NCBI GenBank assembly: GCA_021806945.1
Contig: JAKAPQ010000003.1
Span: 1 to 44,506 of the forward strand
Direction of reading: 5' to 3'
Source: a bacterium
GTDB taxonomy: Bacteria > Vulcanimicrobiota > Vulcanimicrobiia > Vulcanimicrobiales > Vulcanimicrobiaceae
DNA length: 44,506 nucleotides
Below, in pieces: positions 31,552 through 39,009 of this stretch (positions are counted from its first letter, which is position 1; every line of letters begins with the position of its first letter). Below the pieces are notes generated by a model, which saw only the letters and a list, made by a program, of their open reading frames with translations, had not been told where the DNA came from and searched no databases. The position numbers and the translations under genes are program-made.

Positions 31552-32472
31552 TCACCGGTTGGCGATCTCGGTGAGCAGCGAGCGATCCAACCGCACGACG
31601 TGGCCCTCGGCCCGAACGATCGCGCGTTCGCGTTCGAGTTCGGCGAGCGCGCGATTGACGACTTCCTTGACGGTGCCGGCACTCGCTGCCAGTTGGCTTT
31701 GGCTCAGCCCGCGCAGCCCCGCAAGTGCGGGCGTTAGGCCTGCCTCCGGCGCCGCGTATGGCAGCAGCGCGGCAGCAACGCGCGAAACCGTCGGTTGCGA
31801 GAGGTGGGCGGTGAAGCGTTCCGCTATCGAGCGCGCCGTCTGCGCCGACGCCACCGCCAGCGTGCGTGCAAAGCCGGGGTCGCGGCCGGCTGCGGCGCGC
31901 ACCGCATCGGCGGGAAAGAGCGCGACGCGCACGCCTTTGGAGGGCGCCACGAAGCGAGCGATAGCCACGCCGCCGTCGAGCAGCCAGGTGTGCCCGAACG
32001 GCTCGCCGGCCACGATGTCGTAGAGCGCTTGCTCGCGCCCGAGCGGGGTCGTCACCAAAGCTTGCAGGGTCCCCGCGAGCACGACCCCGAGATGCGGCCA
32101 GGCTGCGCCTTGCTCGACAAGCGCGTGGCGCTCGCGTGGGAGCCTTACGGCTGCGACCGTGGCCAAGCGGTGCAGCGTCGCTTCATCCGCATCGGCGAAG
32201 ACTGCCAGGCGCGCCAGCTCGTCCTCGATGCATCGCTCGGCCGCGCCGCCGGTGGAGATGCGGCGTATCTGCACGAGCCAGTCGCCGTTGCCCAGCATGC
32301 GCTGAATCCAGAGGTATTGACCGCCGCGTTGCTCGCCGAACTGCACGCGCAGCGGCCGCGGTTCGTGATCGGTGCGCAGTTCCAGTTCGTCGCCCTCCGC
32401 GAGCGCGTCGAAAGCCGCGAAGATCCGCGGATGCCGTTGCCACGTCGGGATCGTGCGGACGTCGATGATCAC
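31552..32472 (-). CDS. DUF2249-CRP/FNR fusion transcription regulator
   Basis: A 306-aa protein. Residues 1-72 form a DUF2249 domain (IDVRTIPTWQRHPRIFAAFD, DHEPRPLRVQF). Residues 80-205 form a cNMP-binding-like beta-roll (LVEQGAAWPHLGVVLAGTLQ, then GEPFGHTWLLDGG). Residues 210-306 hold the dimer helix and a winged helix (LSQSQLAASAGTVKEVVNRA). The FNR-type N-terminal Cys cluster is absent (only C81), and the cAMP-site Arg pattern is not obvious, so the ligand may be heme/NO as in DNR/NnrR or something bound by DUF2249. It is the second gene of the operon and its likely regulator. Confidence 0.82.
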   Translation of the reverse strand: MIIDVRTIPTWQRHPRIFAAFDALAEGDELELRTDHEPRPLRVQFGEQRGGQYLWIQRMLGNGDWLVQIRRISTGGAAERCIEDELARLAVFADADEATLHRLATVAAVRLPRERHALVEQGAAWPHLGVVLAGTLQALVTTPLGREQALYDIVAGEPFGHTWLLDGGVAIARFVAPSKGVRVALFPADAVRAAAGRDPGFARTLAVASAQTARSIAERFTAHLSQPTVSRVAAALLPYAAPEAGLTPALAGLRGLSQSQLAASAGTVKEVVNRALAELERERAIVRAEGHVVRLDRSLLTEIANR

Positions 32473-32491
32473 GCAGGCGGCCTCACGCGGC

Positions 32492-33013
32492 TCAGCCTCC
32501 GAAATAGCCGGGGACGATTCGCTCGCTGCTGGTCGGCGGGTTGCTCTTGGGCAGAGCCGGATCCGTCGTGACGATGATATAGCCGGCCATCGATCCTAAC
32601 CCATCCGCGCCGGGCTTATGCGCGGGCTGGACCGCGTGGTCGAAGGTCTTGAGGAGCACGGCGTGCACCGAGCAGTAGTACGCGTAGACGCCTGGCTTGG
32701 CCAATCGCACGGTGTAGGTCGGGAGCCGATGCCCCGCCCCGGGCGTTCCAACAACCATCCCGTCGATCGCCGTTTCCGGCGCTCCGGTCAGCGGGTCGTA
32801 GCCGACGATGGTGTGCATCCCGGTGTCCTGGTTGACGAAGACGACGGGTTCGCCGGGCCGCACGGCGACGACGGGTTCCAGAAAATCGTTCGAGCCGTTC
32901 ATGTGCACGTAGACGGGCGCGTTCGCGATCGCGCGGGCCTGCGCGCACCCCGCGAGAAGGCATAACGCGGCTATGACGCCTGCTAGCCGGAGACCGGCGA
33001 AGGGACGGTGCAT
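32492..33013 (-). CDS. Cupredoxin lipoprotein
   Basis: A 173-aa exported protein with a lipoprotein signal (AALCLLAGC, Cys23). The blue-copper ligands are H67 (TGMHTIVGYD), C114 and H117 (YYCSVHAVL) and M142 (GSMAGYI). The H117-to-M142 loop is about 25 residues, longer than in plastocyanin-like proteins. It may donate electrons to the CuA subunit encoded downstream or carry copper. First gene of the operon; ATG 33013 has an AGAGGAG site lying in a small hairpin. Confidence 0.85.
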   Translation of the reverse strand: MHRPFAGLRLAGVIAALCLLAGCAQARAIANAPVYVHMNGSNDFLEPVVAVRPGEPVVFVNQDTGMHTIVGYDPLTGAPETAIDGMVVGTPGAGHRLPTYTVRLAKPGVYAYYCSVHAVLLKTFDHAVQPAHKPGADGLGSMAGYIIVTTDPALPKSNPPTSSERIVPGYFGG

Positions 33014-33024
33014 GGGATGGTACT

Positions 33025-33038
33025 CCTCTCAACAGAGG
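33025..33038 (-). promoter_or_regulatory. Hairpin overlapping the ribosome-binding site of the cupredoxin gene
   Basis: A perfect 5-bp stem CCTCT/AGAGG with a 4-nt loop lies 5' of the cupredoxin ATG. Its 3' arm is part of the AGAGGAG Shine-Dalgarno sequence. It could modulate translation of the operon's first gene, but a 5-bp stem may also be chance. I found no clear FNR-type palindrome in the short gap. Confidence 0.3.
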
Positions 33039-33075
33039 TGAACGAAGTGCGCTGCGGACCGGTTCCTCTCGCCGG

Positions 33076-33582
33076 TTATTTCGTGCATTCGGGCCATTGT
33101 ATCGTGATGCCCGCGTCCGGGTAGCCGGTGTAACGATCTCGGTTCTCTCCGCGCAAGTAAGCGAGCAAGGGGTCGCGTACGACCGGCACGGCGATGCGCG
33201 CCTCGAGTTCGCCGATGGGCACCCAGGCGACGTCGACGACATGATCGGTGCCGCGGTCGGGCGGCCGCGGTTCGCCGTCGGCCTCGATTCGAAACGTAAA
33301 GTTCGTGAACCGCAGCTCGCCGTCGTAAGATTCGCTCACGTAGAGCAACTCGCGCACGCGCGCGTGCAGTCCGGTCTCCTCGAAGGTTTCGCGAGCGAGA
33401 GTGTCGCGCAAGAGTTCGTGCCGTTGCTGGCGGCCGCCAGGCAGATTCCATAGCGGTTGCGCAAGATTTGCGTAGACGGAGGCTACCAACAAGATGCTGT
33501 CGTTCCGTCGAAGGAGCCCGGTGCAGAGATGCACGCACTCGGCTTTAGCAGGGCCGCGGCGCGCTCCTGCGCCTAGCCGCAT
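33076..33582 (-). CDS. Nudix hydrolase
   Basis: A 168-aa pyrophosphohydrolase from ATG 33582. A complete Nudix box (G-x5-E-x7-RE-x2-EE-x-G-L) spans GGRQQRHELL to RETFEETGL, preceded by PLWNLPGG. Substrate not predictable. It reads toward the cupredoxin gene with a 62-bp gap and diverges from the glycosyltransferase at 33627 across 44 bp. Confidence 0.9.
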   Translation of the reverse strand: MRLGAGARRGPAKAECVHLCTGLLRRNDSILLVASVYANLAQPLWNLPGGRQQRHELLRDTLARETFEETGLHARVRELLYVSESYDGELRFTNFTFRIEADGEPRPPDRGTDHVVDVAWVPIGELEARIAVPVVRDPLLAYLRGENRDRYTGYPDAGITIQWPECTK

Positions 33583-33626
33583 CCCGCGGGGCTGAGACGG
33601 CAGAATCAACGGCGAATGGCCGCGCA

Positions 33627-34661
33627 ATGCACCTCGCGGTCGACGCCGGCAACCTTCTCACCGATCGGCGCGGAATCGGCGTCTACGTGCGCGCGGTCCT
33701 CGAGCGCCTCCTCGACCGCGACGACGTGGATATCACGCTACTCGTGGAGCATCCGCCGGCGATCTTGGCGATGTTATCGAAGGCGGCGCTCGTTCGCGAA
33801 CTCGGGGGGCGTTCGAACTTTCGCGTAGGGTCGCGCCTTCCGCGAGGGGCCGACGTAGCCTGGCATCCGTGGAATGGTACCTTCTTTCGGCCGCGGCCGG
33901 GCACGCCGAACGTCGCGACCGTCCACGACGTAGCGCCGTTTGCCTTCCCCTCGGCTGACGTAGCGCAGCGCCGGTCGCAGCAAGAGCCGTTCGAGCGCAC
34001 CGCACGAACGGCGGCGCGCATCGTGGCCGACTCGGTGTTCACGAAAACGGAGATCGTACGGTATCTCGGCGTCGTGCCCGAGCACATCGCCGTCGTGCCG
34101 CTTGCCGCCGACGCGCGCTACACGCCGGGCGAACCGCAGTTCGCATCTGCCGCCCTGCGCGGGCGGCCATACGTTGCGTGTGTCGGCGCGATCGAGTCGC
34201 GAAAGAACGTAGCCACGCTCGTAGATGCGTGGCGTGAGGCTTTCCCGATGCGCGAGGTCGCGCTCGCAATCGTCACTCCAGATGCTGTCCCCGGCGACGT
34301 CGTCCACTTGAGCCGTCTCGGCATTGACGAGTTGCGCGACGTGTACCGCGGGGCTCTCTGCCTTGCGGCTCCCTCGATCTACGAGGGCTTCGGCCTTCCG
34401 CCGCTTGAGGCACTCGCCTGCGGGACGCCGGTCGTTGCGTCGCGAGCATCGTCGCTGCCGGAGGTGTGCGGCGACGCGGCGCTCTATGTAGAACGCCCCG
34501 GCAGCGTGGAAGAGTGGACTGCCGCGCTGCGGCGTATCGCGTCGGAAGAGAGCCTGCGCGCGGCTCTGCGCGAGCGCGGTCTACGGCGCGCGGCGTCGTT
34601 TTCGTGGGATCGGACCGCGAGGGGAGTCGTGGAGGTTCTGCGAGCTGCGATGCAGGCCTAG
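33627..34661 (+). CDS. Glycosyltransferase family 4
   Basis: A 344-aa retaining GT-B enzyme. The N-terminal half is VDAGNLLTDRRGIGVYVRAV. The donor-binding half has VACVGAIESRKNVATLVDAW and the family hallmark SIYEGFGLPPLEALACGTPV. This arrangement (short N-terminal domain, RRGIG) is like mannosyl- or rhamnosyltransferases of cell-surface glycans. It is followed by a second glycosyltransferase. Confidence 0.9.
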   Translation: MHLAVDAGNLLTDRRGIGVYVRAVLERLLDRDDVDITLLVEHPPAILAMLSKAALVRELGGRSNFRVGSRLPRGADVAWHPWNGTFFRPRPGTPNVATVHDVAPFAFPSADVAQRRSQQEPFERTARTAARIVADSVFTKTEIVRYLGVVPEHIAVVPLAADARYTPGEPQFASAALRGRPYVACVGAIESRKNVATLVDAWREAFPMREVALAIVTPDAVPGDVVHLSRLGIDELRDVYRGALCLAAPSIYEGFGLPPLEALACGTPVVASRASSLPEVCGDAALYVERPGSVEEWTAALRRIASEESLRAALRERGLRRAASFSWDRTARGVVEVLRAAMQA

Positions 34662-34672
34662 CAATCTGCTAG
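34658..34672. repeat. Palindrome CTAGCA-ATC-TGCTAG at stop codon
   Basis: 6-bp inverted arms with a 3-nt centre include the stop codon of the GT4 gene. A near-identical copy (one base different) lies at 40625-40639, also containing a stop codon. Confidence 0.6.
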
Positions 34673-34707
34673 GAGCGAGCCGCGGGGCCCGTGTCGAAAC
34701 AACGCGC

Positions 34708-35595
34708 ATGCTCGACGTCGCCGCGCACCTCATCCTCGGACCGCGCGACGAGCCCTTCCTGGGTCCGTTGCTCGATTCGCTGGTCGGTGCGGTCGACCGG
34801 CTCATCGTCAACGACAACGCGCCCGACCCCTCTCCGCACGCAGAGACTTTGAATGCGAGCTGGTTCGGTCGAAGCGGACAAGTGGCCCTCGACCGTACGC
34901 CGTTCACCGATTTCTCGGCCGCGCGTAATGCCTGCCTGCGCGTGCACGCGGAGCTCGAGGCCGGCACGTGGGTCGCGTTTGTCGACGCCGACGAGGTTCA
35001 CGGTGCGACGATCCGCAACGTCGCCCGCCGCCTTTCGCTGGTTCCTTCGTCCTACGATTTTGTCGACGGCTATACGTGGCACTTCTTCGCGTCGTTCGAT
35101 CTTTACACGTCGATCGAGCGGCGGATGGCGTTCTTCCGCTTCAAGCCGGATCTGCGCTGGCGCGGTCGCGTCCACGAGCATCTCGCCGGACTAGGCGGTA
35201 AACGGTTGGCGCTTCCGTACGTGTACGCACACTACGGCCACGTGCTCTCCGCGCGCCGTCACGCCGAGAAGGGCCGGCAATACTCAAGCCTTGGGCAAGC
35301 CGGTGCGATCGTTGCACGGGAGGAACTCGACCGCCTCGACGTAGCCGATTATTTTCGGACGATCTGGCCGACACTGCTGCCGTTTCGCGGAAAACATCCG
35401 CCGGCGGCCGCCCGCGCCATAGCGCTCTTGCGCGAACGGTATCGCGCCGACCAGTTGCGCGCGCTCGAGCTCGTACGCGAGGCGCAGCGTTCGCCGTGGA
35501 TCCGCGCTCGCAACGCCCTCCTGGCGGCCAACTACGAGCAGCGGTGGCGGGCTCGGGCGCTCGACCCGCTCGCGCGGCGCCTCATCGCCGACTAA
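34708..35595 (+). CDS. Glycosyltransferase family 2-like protein
   Basis: A 295-aa protein. The GT-A-type metal-binding motif is FVDADEVHG, preceded by FSAARNACL, as in SunS/TPR-associated GT2 enzymes. DLRWRGRVHEHL and the His-rich YAHYGHVLSARRHAEKGRQY resemble the acceptor-side motifs of that group. It sits 46 nt after the GT4 gene and probably works in the same surface-glycan process. Confidence 0.8.
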   Translation: MLDVAAHLILGPRDEPFLGPLLDSLVGAVDRLIVNDNAPDPSPHAETLNASWFGRSGQVALDRTPFTDFSAARNACLRVHAELEAGTWVAFVDADEVHGATIRNVARRLSLVPSSYDFVDGYTWHFFASFDLYTSIERRMAFFRFKPDLRWRGRVHEHLAGLGGKRLALPYVYAHYGHVLSARRHAEKGRQYSSLGQAGAIVAREELDRLDVADYFRTIWPTLLPFRGKHPPAAARAIALLRERYRADQLRALELVREAQRSPWIRARNALLAANYEQRWRARALDPLARRLIAD

Positions 35596-35734
35596 ATCTG
35601 CCGGCCGCCGGAAGCCGCTTCCCGAGATGTTCTCTACAACGAAAGAATCAGGGGCACGGATAGCCCGCCGATGTGGAGCTTTGGGCGCGATGTTCTCTAG
35701 CGTTTCCCTCCTCCGGCGTAGGATACGATCCATA

Positions 35735-36265
35735 ATGCACGTACTCGAACGGCTGCGGGTCCGTTGTCCGTACCACCGTGCGCGGGGCTACCTCGAGCGG
35801 GCGATGCAAGACGCATCGGAGTGCGGCTGGAGCAAGGCGATCGCCTTGAAGGTGCCGATTGCCGTGCATGCTTTCGGAGCCGGCCTCGCGCGAGAACTCT
35901 TGGTTTCCTACGATGCGGAGCGCGCACCGGGCCAGTTCGACCGCCCTTGGGCGGTGCGTTGGTCGCCTTCGACCGATGGTGTCTACCCCGATTTCGTGGG
36001 CACCCTCGCGCTCGTGGCCGACGAGGACTATACGAAAGCCGTCCTCGAACTCGAAGGTGATTACGAGCCCCCGGTGGGCTCGGCGAGCCAGATGCTCGAC
36101 GTGATCTCGGGTGCGCGCGTGGCATCGATGACGGGACGCGAACTTCTGCGCACCATCGGCGCGTGCATCGAGGAACGGTATCACGCGGACGAGCCGTTCA
36201 AAGGCTTTTCGCGCGGCCGCTCGTTAAAGTCACGGCGCCGTCCGCCGCGCGTCTCGAAACGCTAG
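35735..36265 (+). CDS. SRPBCC-like protein
   Basis: A 176-aa protein from ATG 35735. The frame opens at 35627, but the first 36 residues lack structure. The core VLELEGDYEPPVGSASQMLD followed by GRELLRTIGACIEERY fits SRPBCC-fold proteins, with a YEPP strand and a long C-terminal helix. The C-terminus is a very basic tail (SRGRSLKSRRRPPRVSKR). It shares its layout with the gene at 16976. Its stop overlaps the convergent aldolase stop within CTAG. Confidence 0.6.
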   Translation: MHVLERLRVRCPYHRARGYLERAMQDASECGWSKAIALKVPIAVHAFGAGLARELLVSYDAERAPGQFDRPWAVRWSPSTDGVYPDFVGTLALVADEDYTKAVLELEGDYEPPVGSASQMLDVISGARVASMTGRELLRTIGACIEERYHADEPFKGFSRGRSLKSRRRPPRVSKR

Positions 36266-37302
36266 CGATCGCCTCCGGCGGCGCAGCCGCGCGCTATCGC
36301 GTCGGCAAATCGCGTGACGTCTTCGGGCGTCGTGTCGAAGGAGGTCATCCAGCGGACCTCCGGTAGTGCCTCGTCGAAGACGTGGAAGAAAAATTCGCGC
36401 TGGATCCTTTCGATCGCCGTCCGGTCGAGCGTTGCAAAGACCGCATTGCAGGCGACCGGCCGCGTGATCCGCACGCCCGGGATGCGCCGCGCGCGCTCTT
36501 CCAGGAGCTTGGCCATCGCATTGGCGTGAGCCGCGTATCGTCGCCAGCGATCCTCCGCAAGCAGTGCCTCGAACTGTACGGCGATGTAACGCATCTTCGA
36601 GGCCAACTGTGCTGCTTGCTTGCGTACGAAAGGCGCGGCTCCGGCATGGAGCGCCGGGTCGAAAAAAAGGATCGCCTCGCCGAACATCAAGCCGTTCTTC
36701 GTGCCGCCGAAGGTCAGGACGTCCACGCCCGCGTCGGCGGTAATCTCGCGTGGTTCGACGCCCAGAGCTGCGGCAGCATTGGCGATGCGAGCTCCGTCGC
36801 AGTGAACGAAGATTCCGTGCTCGCGTGCAAAGGCGCTGAGATCGCGAACCTCGTCGCGCGTATAGACGCCGCCGAACTCCGTAGACTGCGAAATCGAAAT
36901 CGCGCGAACTTGTACGTGGTGCTGGTCGCCGGAATGTCCGATAGCCGCAGCGACGTCGGCAACGCGCAGCTTGCCGTCCTCCGTCGCGACGCCGAGGATT
37001 TTGCAGCCCGCGAAGCGTTCGAAGGCGCCGCATTCGTCGGTCTCCAGGTGTGCCGATGCCGGAGTTATCACCGCCTCGTAGGGCTTGAGCAGCGATGCGA
37101 GGGCGACGACGTTGGCTCCCGTTCCGTTGAATACGAAATAGACGTCGGCTCCTTCTCCGAAATGGCGGCGGAACGCCGCGCGCGCGCGGTGCGTGTACTC
37201 GTCGTCGCCGTAGGAGATGGCATCGCCGTGGTTGGCGGCCAGAAGCGCCTCCAGGATCTCCGGCGCTACCGGTGCATTGTTGTCACTTGCGAACGTGCGC
37301 AT
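36262..37302 (-). CDS. ltaE: Low-specificity threonine aldolase family protein
   Basis: A PLP enzyme (fold type I, beta-eliminating lyase family) that splits threonine or allo-threonine to glycine and acetaldehyde. It is 346 aa from ATG 37302. Motifs: FASDNNAPVAPEILEAL, YGDDEYTHRA, FNGTGANVVAL, FVHCDGARIANAA and the PLP lysine in LTFGGTKNGLMFGEA. Specificity (L-threonine versus beta-hydroxy amino acids) cannot be told. Confidence 0.9.
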   Translation of the reverse strand: MRTFASDNNAPVAPEILEALLAANHGDAISYGDDEYTHRARAAFRRHFGEGADVYFVFNGTGANVVALASLLKPYEAVITPASAHLETDECGAFERFAGCKILGVATEDGKLRVADVAAAIGHSGDQHHVQVRAISISQSTEFGGVYTRDEVRDLSAFAREHGIFVHCDGARIANAAAALGVEPREITADAGVDVLTFGGTKNGLMFGEAILFFDPALHAGAAPFVRKQAAQLASKMRYIAVQFEALLAEDRWRRYAAHANAMAKLLEERARRIPGVRITRPVACNAVFATLDRTAIERIQREFFFHVFDEALPEVRWMTSFDTTPEDVTRFADAIARGCAAGGDR

Positions 37303-37366
37303 CCCCGGTTTTACCGCGCGTCGTCCACGGCGGCCTCTCGCCGGCAAGGGGGAGGGGGCGCGCGCC

Positions 37367-38863
37367 TTAGTCGGCGGGGACTGGGATGGGGGCGCCGCCG
37401 CGCCGGCGCGCCGGGCGCATGAAGAATACGATCGGCAGGGCCACGAGAAAAACGATCGCGCAGAGGCGGAAGACGTAGTCGTACGAGATGACCGCCGAGG
37501 CCTGCGCGACCAGGGCCGTCAGCGTCGCGATGGAATAGCCGTGCGTCTGCGTCACGCCGCCGGCGAGGTCGTTCCAGGCTGTCGCCGCACGCCGCGTCAG
37601 CAGCGTCGTGAGGATGGCGATTCCGAAGCTGCCGCCGATCTGGCGCAGCAGCGTTGCCACGCCGGTGGCGCCCGCCAGCGCTTCGCGTGGGACCGCGGCC
37701 AGCATGACGGTAGAGAGCGGCACGAAGAGAAAGCCTAGCCCGAACCCTTGAATGACGCGCGGCCAGAAGATGTTCCAGTATCCGGCGTTTTGGTCTAAGC
37801 CTCCGAGCAGCCACGTAGATAACGCAAAGAGCAGCATGCCGGTGCCGACCAGAATGCGTCCGTCGATCGCGTTGACCAGGCGCCCGACGATCGGCATCGC
37901 GATGGCGGTCGCGATCGCCCCCGGCAAGAGAGCGAGCCCGGTGTCGAAAGCCGTCAGGCCCATGATCGTTTGGAAGAAGAGCGGCATCACCAGGGCCGTT
38001 CCGAAGAGGCCAAAGCCCGTGATGGCGCCGATGATGTTGGCAAAGGTGAACGTACGGAAGCGAAAGACGCCCAGATCCACCAGGGGGTGTTTGTCGCGGA
38101 GCGCTTTGACGACGAACCACGTCAGCGCGACCGCCGCGACGCATGCGAGCGTCGTGATGGTACGCGAACTCCACCAATCGTCGTGCTGGCCGCGTTCGAG
38201 TACGTACTGCAGCGATGCGAGCCCGGCGGAGAGCAAGCTCAAGCCGAACCAATCGACACCGCCCTTGGGCTTCTGATGGAAGGTCGGATTCGGGATGAAC
38301 GCCAGGGTCATGAGAATAGCCGCTATGCCGATGGGAATATTGATGAAAAAGATCAGGGGCCAGCTCGCGTTGTCGACGAGGTAGCCGCCGAGCGTCGGTC
38401 CGATCGCCGGTCCGACCATGGCGCCCAGGCCGAAGATCGCCATCGCGTTGCCGCGCTTCTCCGGTGCGTAGATCTCGAAGAGAATCGCCTGCGCCGTCGG
38501 CTGGAGCGCTCCCCCGCCGAAGCCCTGAATGACGCGGTAAAAGGTGAGCTGCCAGATGCTGTGTGCGGTGCCGCACATGAAGGAGGCGGCCGTGAATATC
38601 GTCAGGCAGCCTGCGTAAAAGCGCTTGCGCCCGAAGTAGGCCGTTAGCCAGCCGTTCAGCGGCATGGTGATGACGCTCGCGAGAATGTACCCGGTCGCCA
38701 CCCACGAGACTTCGTCGATCGACGCTCCGAGGTTGCCGGCAATGTTGTCGAGCGCCACATTCACGATGGTCGAATCGATGATCGCCATGATCGTGCCCAG
38801 CATGACGGTCAACGTTATGAGCGCCACGGGCGCGTTCTGGCGATGGCGGAACGGGTTCTGCAT
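37367..38863 (-). CDS. DHA2-family (EmrB/QacA) multidrug efflux MFS transporter
   Basis: A 498-aa proton-coupled exporter with 14 membrane helices. Motifs: TIMAIIDSTIVNVALDNIAG (motif D1), LNGWLTAYFGRKRFY (motif A), RVIQGFGGGALQP (motif B) and GPAIGPTLGGYLVDNASWPL (motif C). ATG 38863 is chosen; a TTG at 38896 lies in the adjoining inverted repeat. No EmrA-type adaptor gene is adjacent. Confidence 0.92.
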   Translation of the reverse strand: MQNPFRHRQNAPVALITLTVMLGTIMAIIDSTIVNVALDNIAGNLGASIDEVSWVATGYILASVITMPLNGWLTAYFGRKRFYAGCLTIFTAASFMCGTAHSIWQLTFYRVIQGFGGGALQPTAQAILFEIYAPEKRGNAMAIFGLGAMVGPAIGPTLGGYLVDNASWPLIFFINIPIGIAAILMTLAFIPNPTFHQKPKGGVDWFGLSLLSAGLASLQYVLERGQHDDWWSSRTITTLACVAAVALTWFVVKALRDKHPLVDLGVFRFRTFTFANIIGAITGFGLFGTALVMPLFFQTIMGLTAFDTGLALLPGAIATAIAMPIVGRLVNAIDGRILVGTGMLLFALSTWLLGGLDQNAGYWNIFWPRVIQGFGLGFLFVPLSTVMLAAVPREALAGATGVATLLRQIGGSFGIAILTTLLTRRAATAWNDLAGGVTQTHGYSIATLTALVAQASAVISYDYVFRLCAIVFLVALPIVFFMRPARRRGGAPIPVPAD

Positions 38864-38870
38864 ATAACGG

Positions 38871-39009
38871 GCTAGTAGTTTGTCGGAGTCAAGCACGTTT
38901 CCGTCTTTGGGGCGCCCGAAGCTACGGCTTCACTCCTCCTTCGCCCCCCGTCTCCGAACCAAATTCGGCGCCGAATCCGAAAACGGCTCAACTCCGACAA
39001 ACTCCTAGC
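38871..39009. mobile_element. 139-bp element with 24-bp inverted repeats (MITE-like)
   Basis: The ends 38871-38894 (GCTAGTAGTTTGTCGGAGTC...) and the reverse complement of 38986-39009 (GCTAGGAGTTTGTCGGAGTT...) match at 21 of 24 positions. Inside are a perfect 14-bp palindrome ATTCGGCGCCGAAT (38963-38976) and GAAG-CTACGG-CTTC. It separates the drug exporter from the DUF4010 gene and includes the latter's stop codon. It has no coding capacity. It may be a MITE or a strong bidirectional terminator/leader. Confidence 0.55.

Noticed and set aside
33045-33078. ACCGG/CCGGT hairpin at the end of the Nudix gene as a terminator
   Set aside because: Only a 5-bp stem and no T-run follows on the minus strand.
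37311-38705. Minus-strand 464-codon frame inside the DHA2 exporter
   Set aside because: Arg/His-rich shadow of the real 14-helix transporter frame on the same strand.
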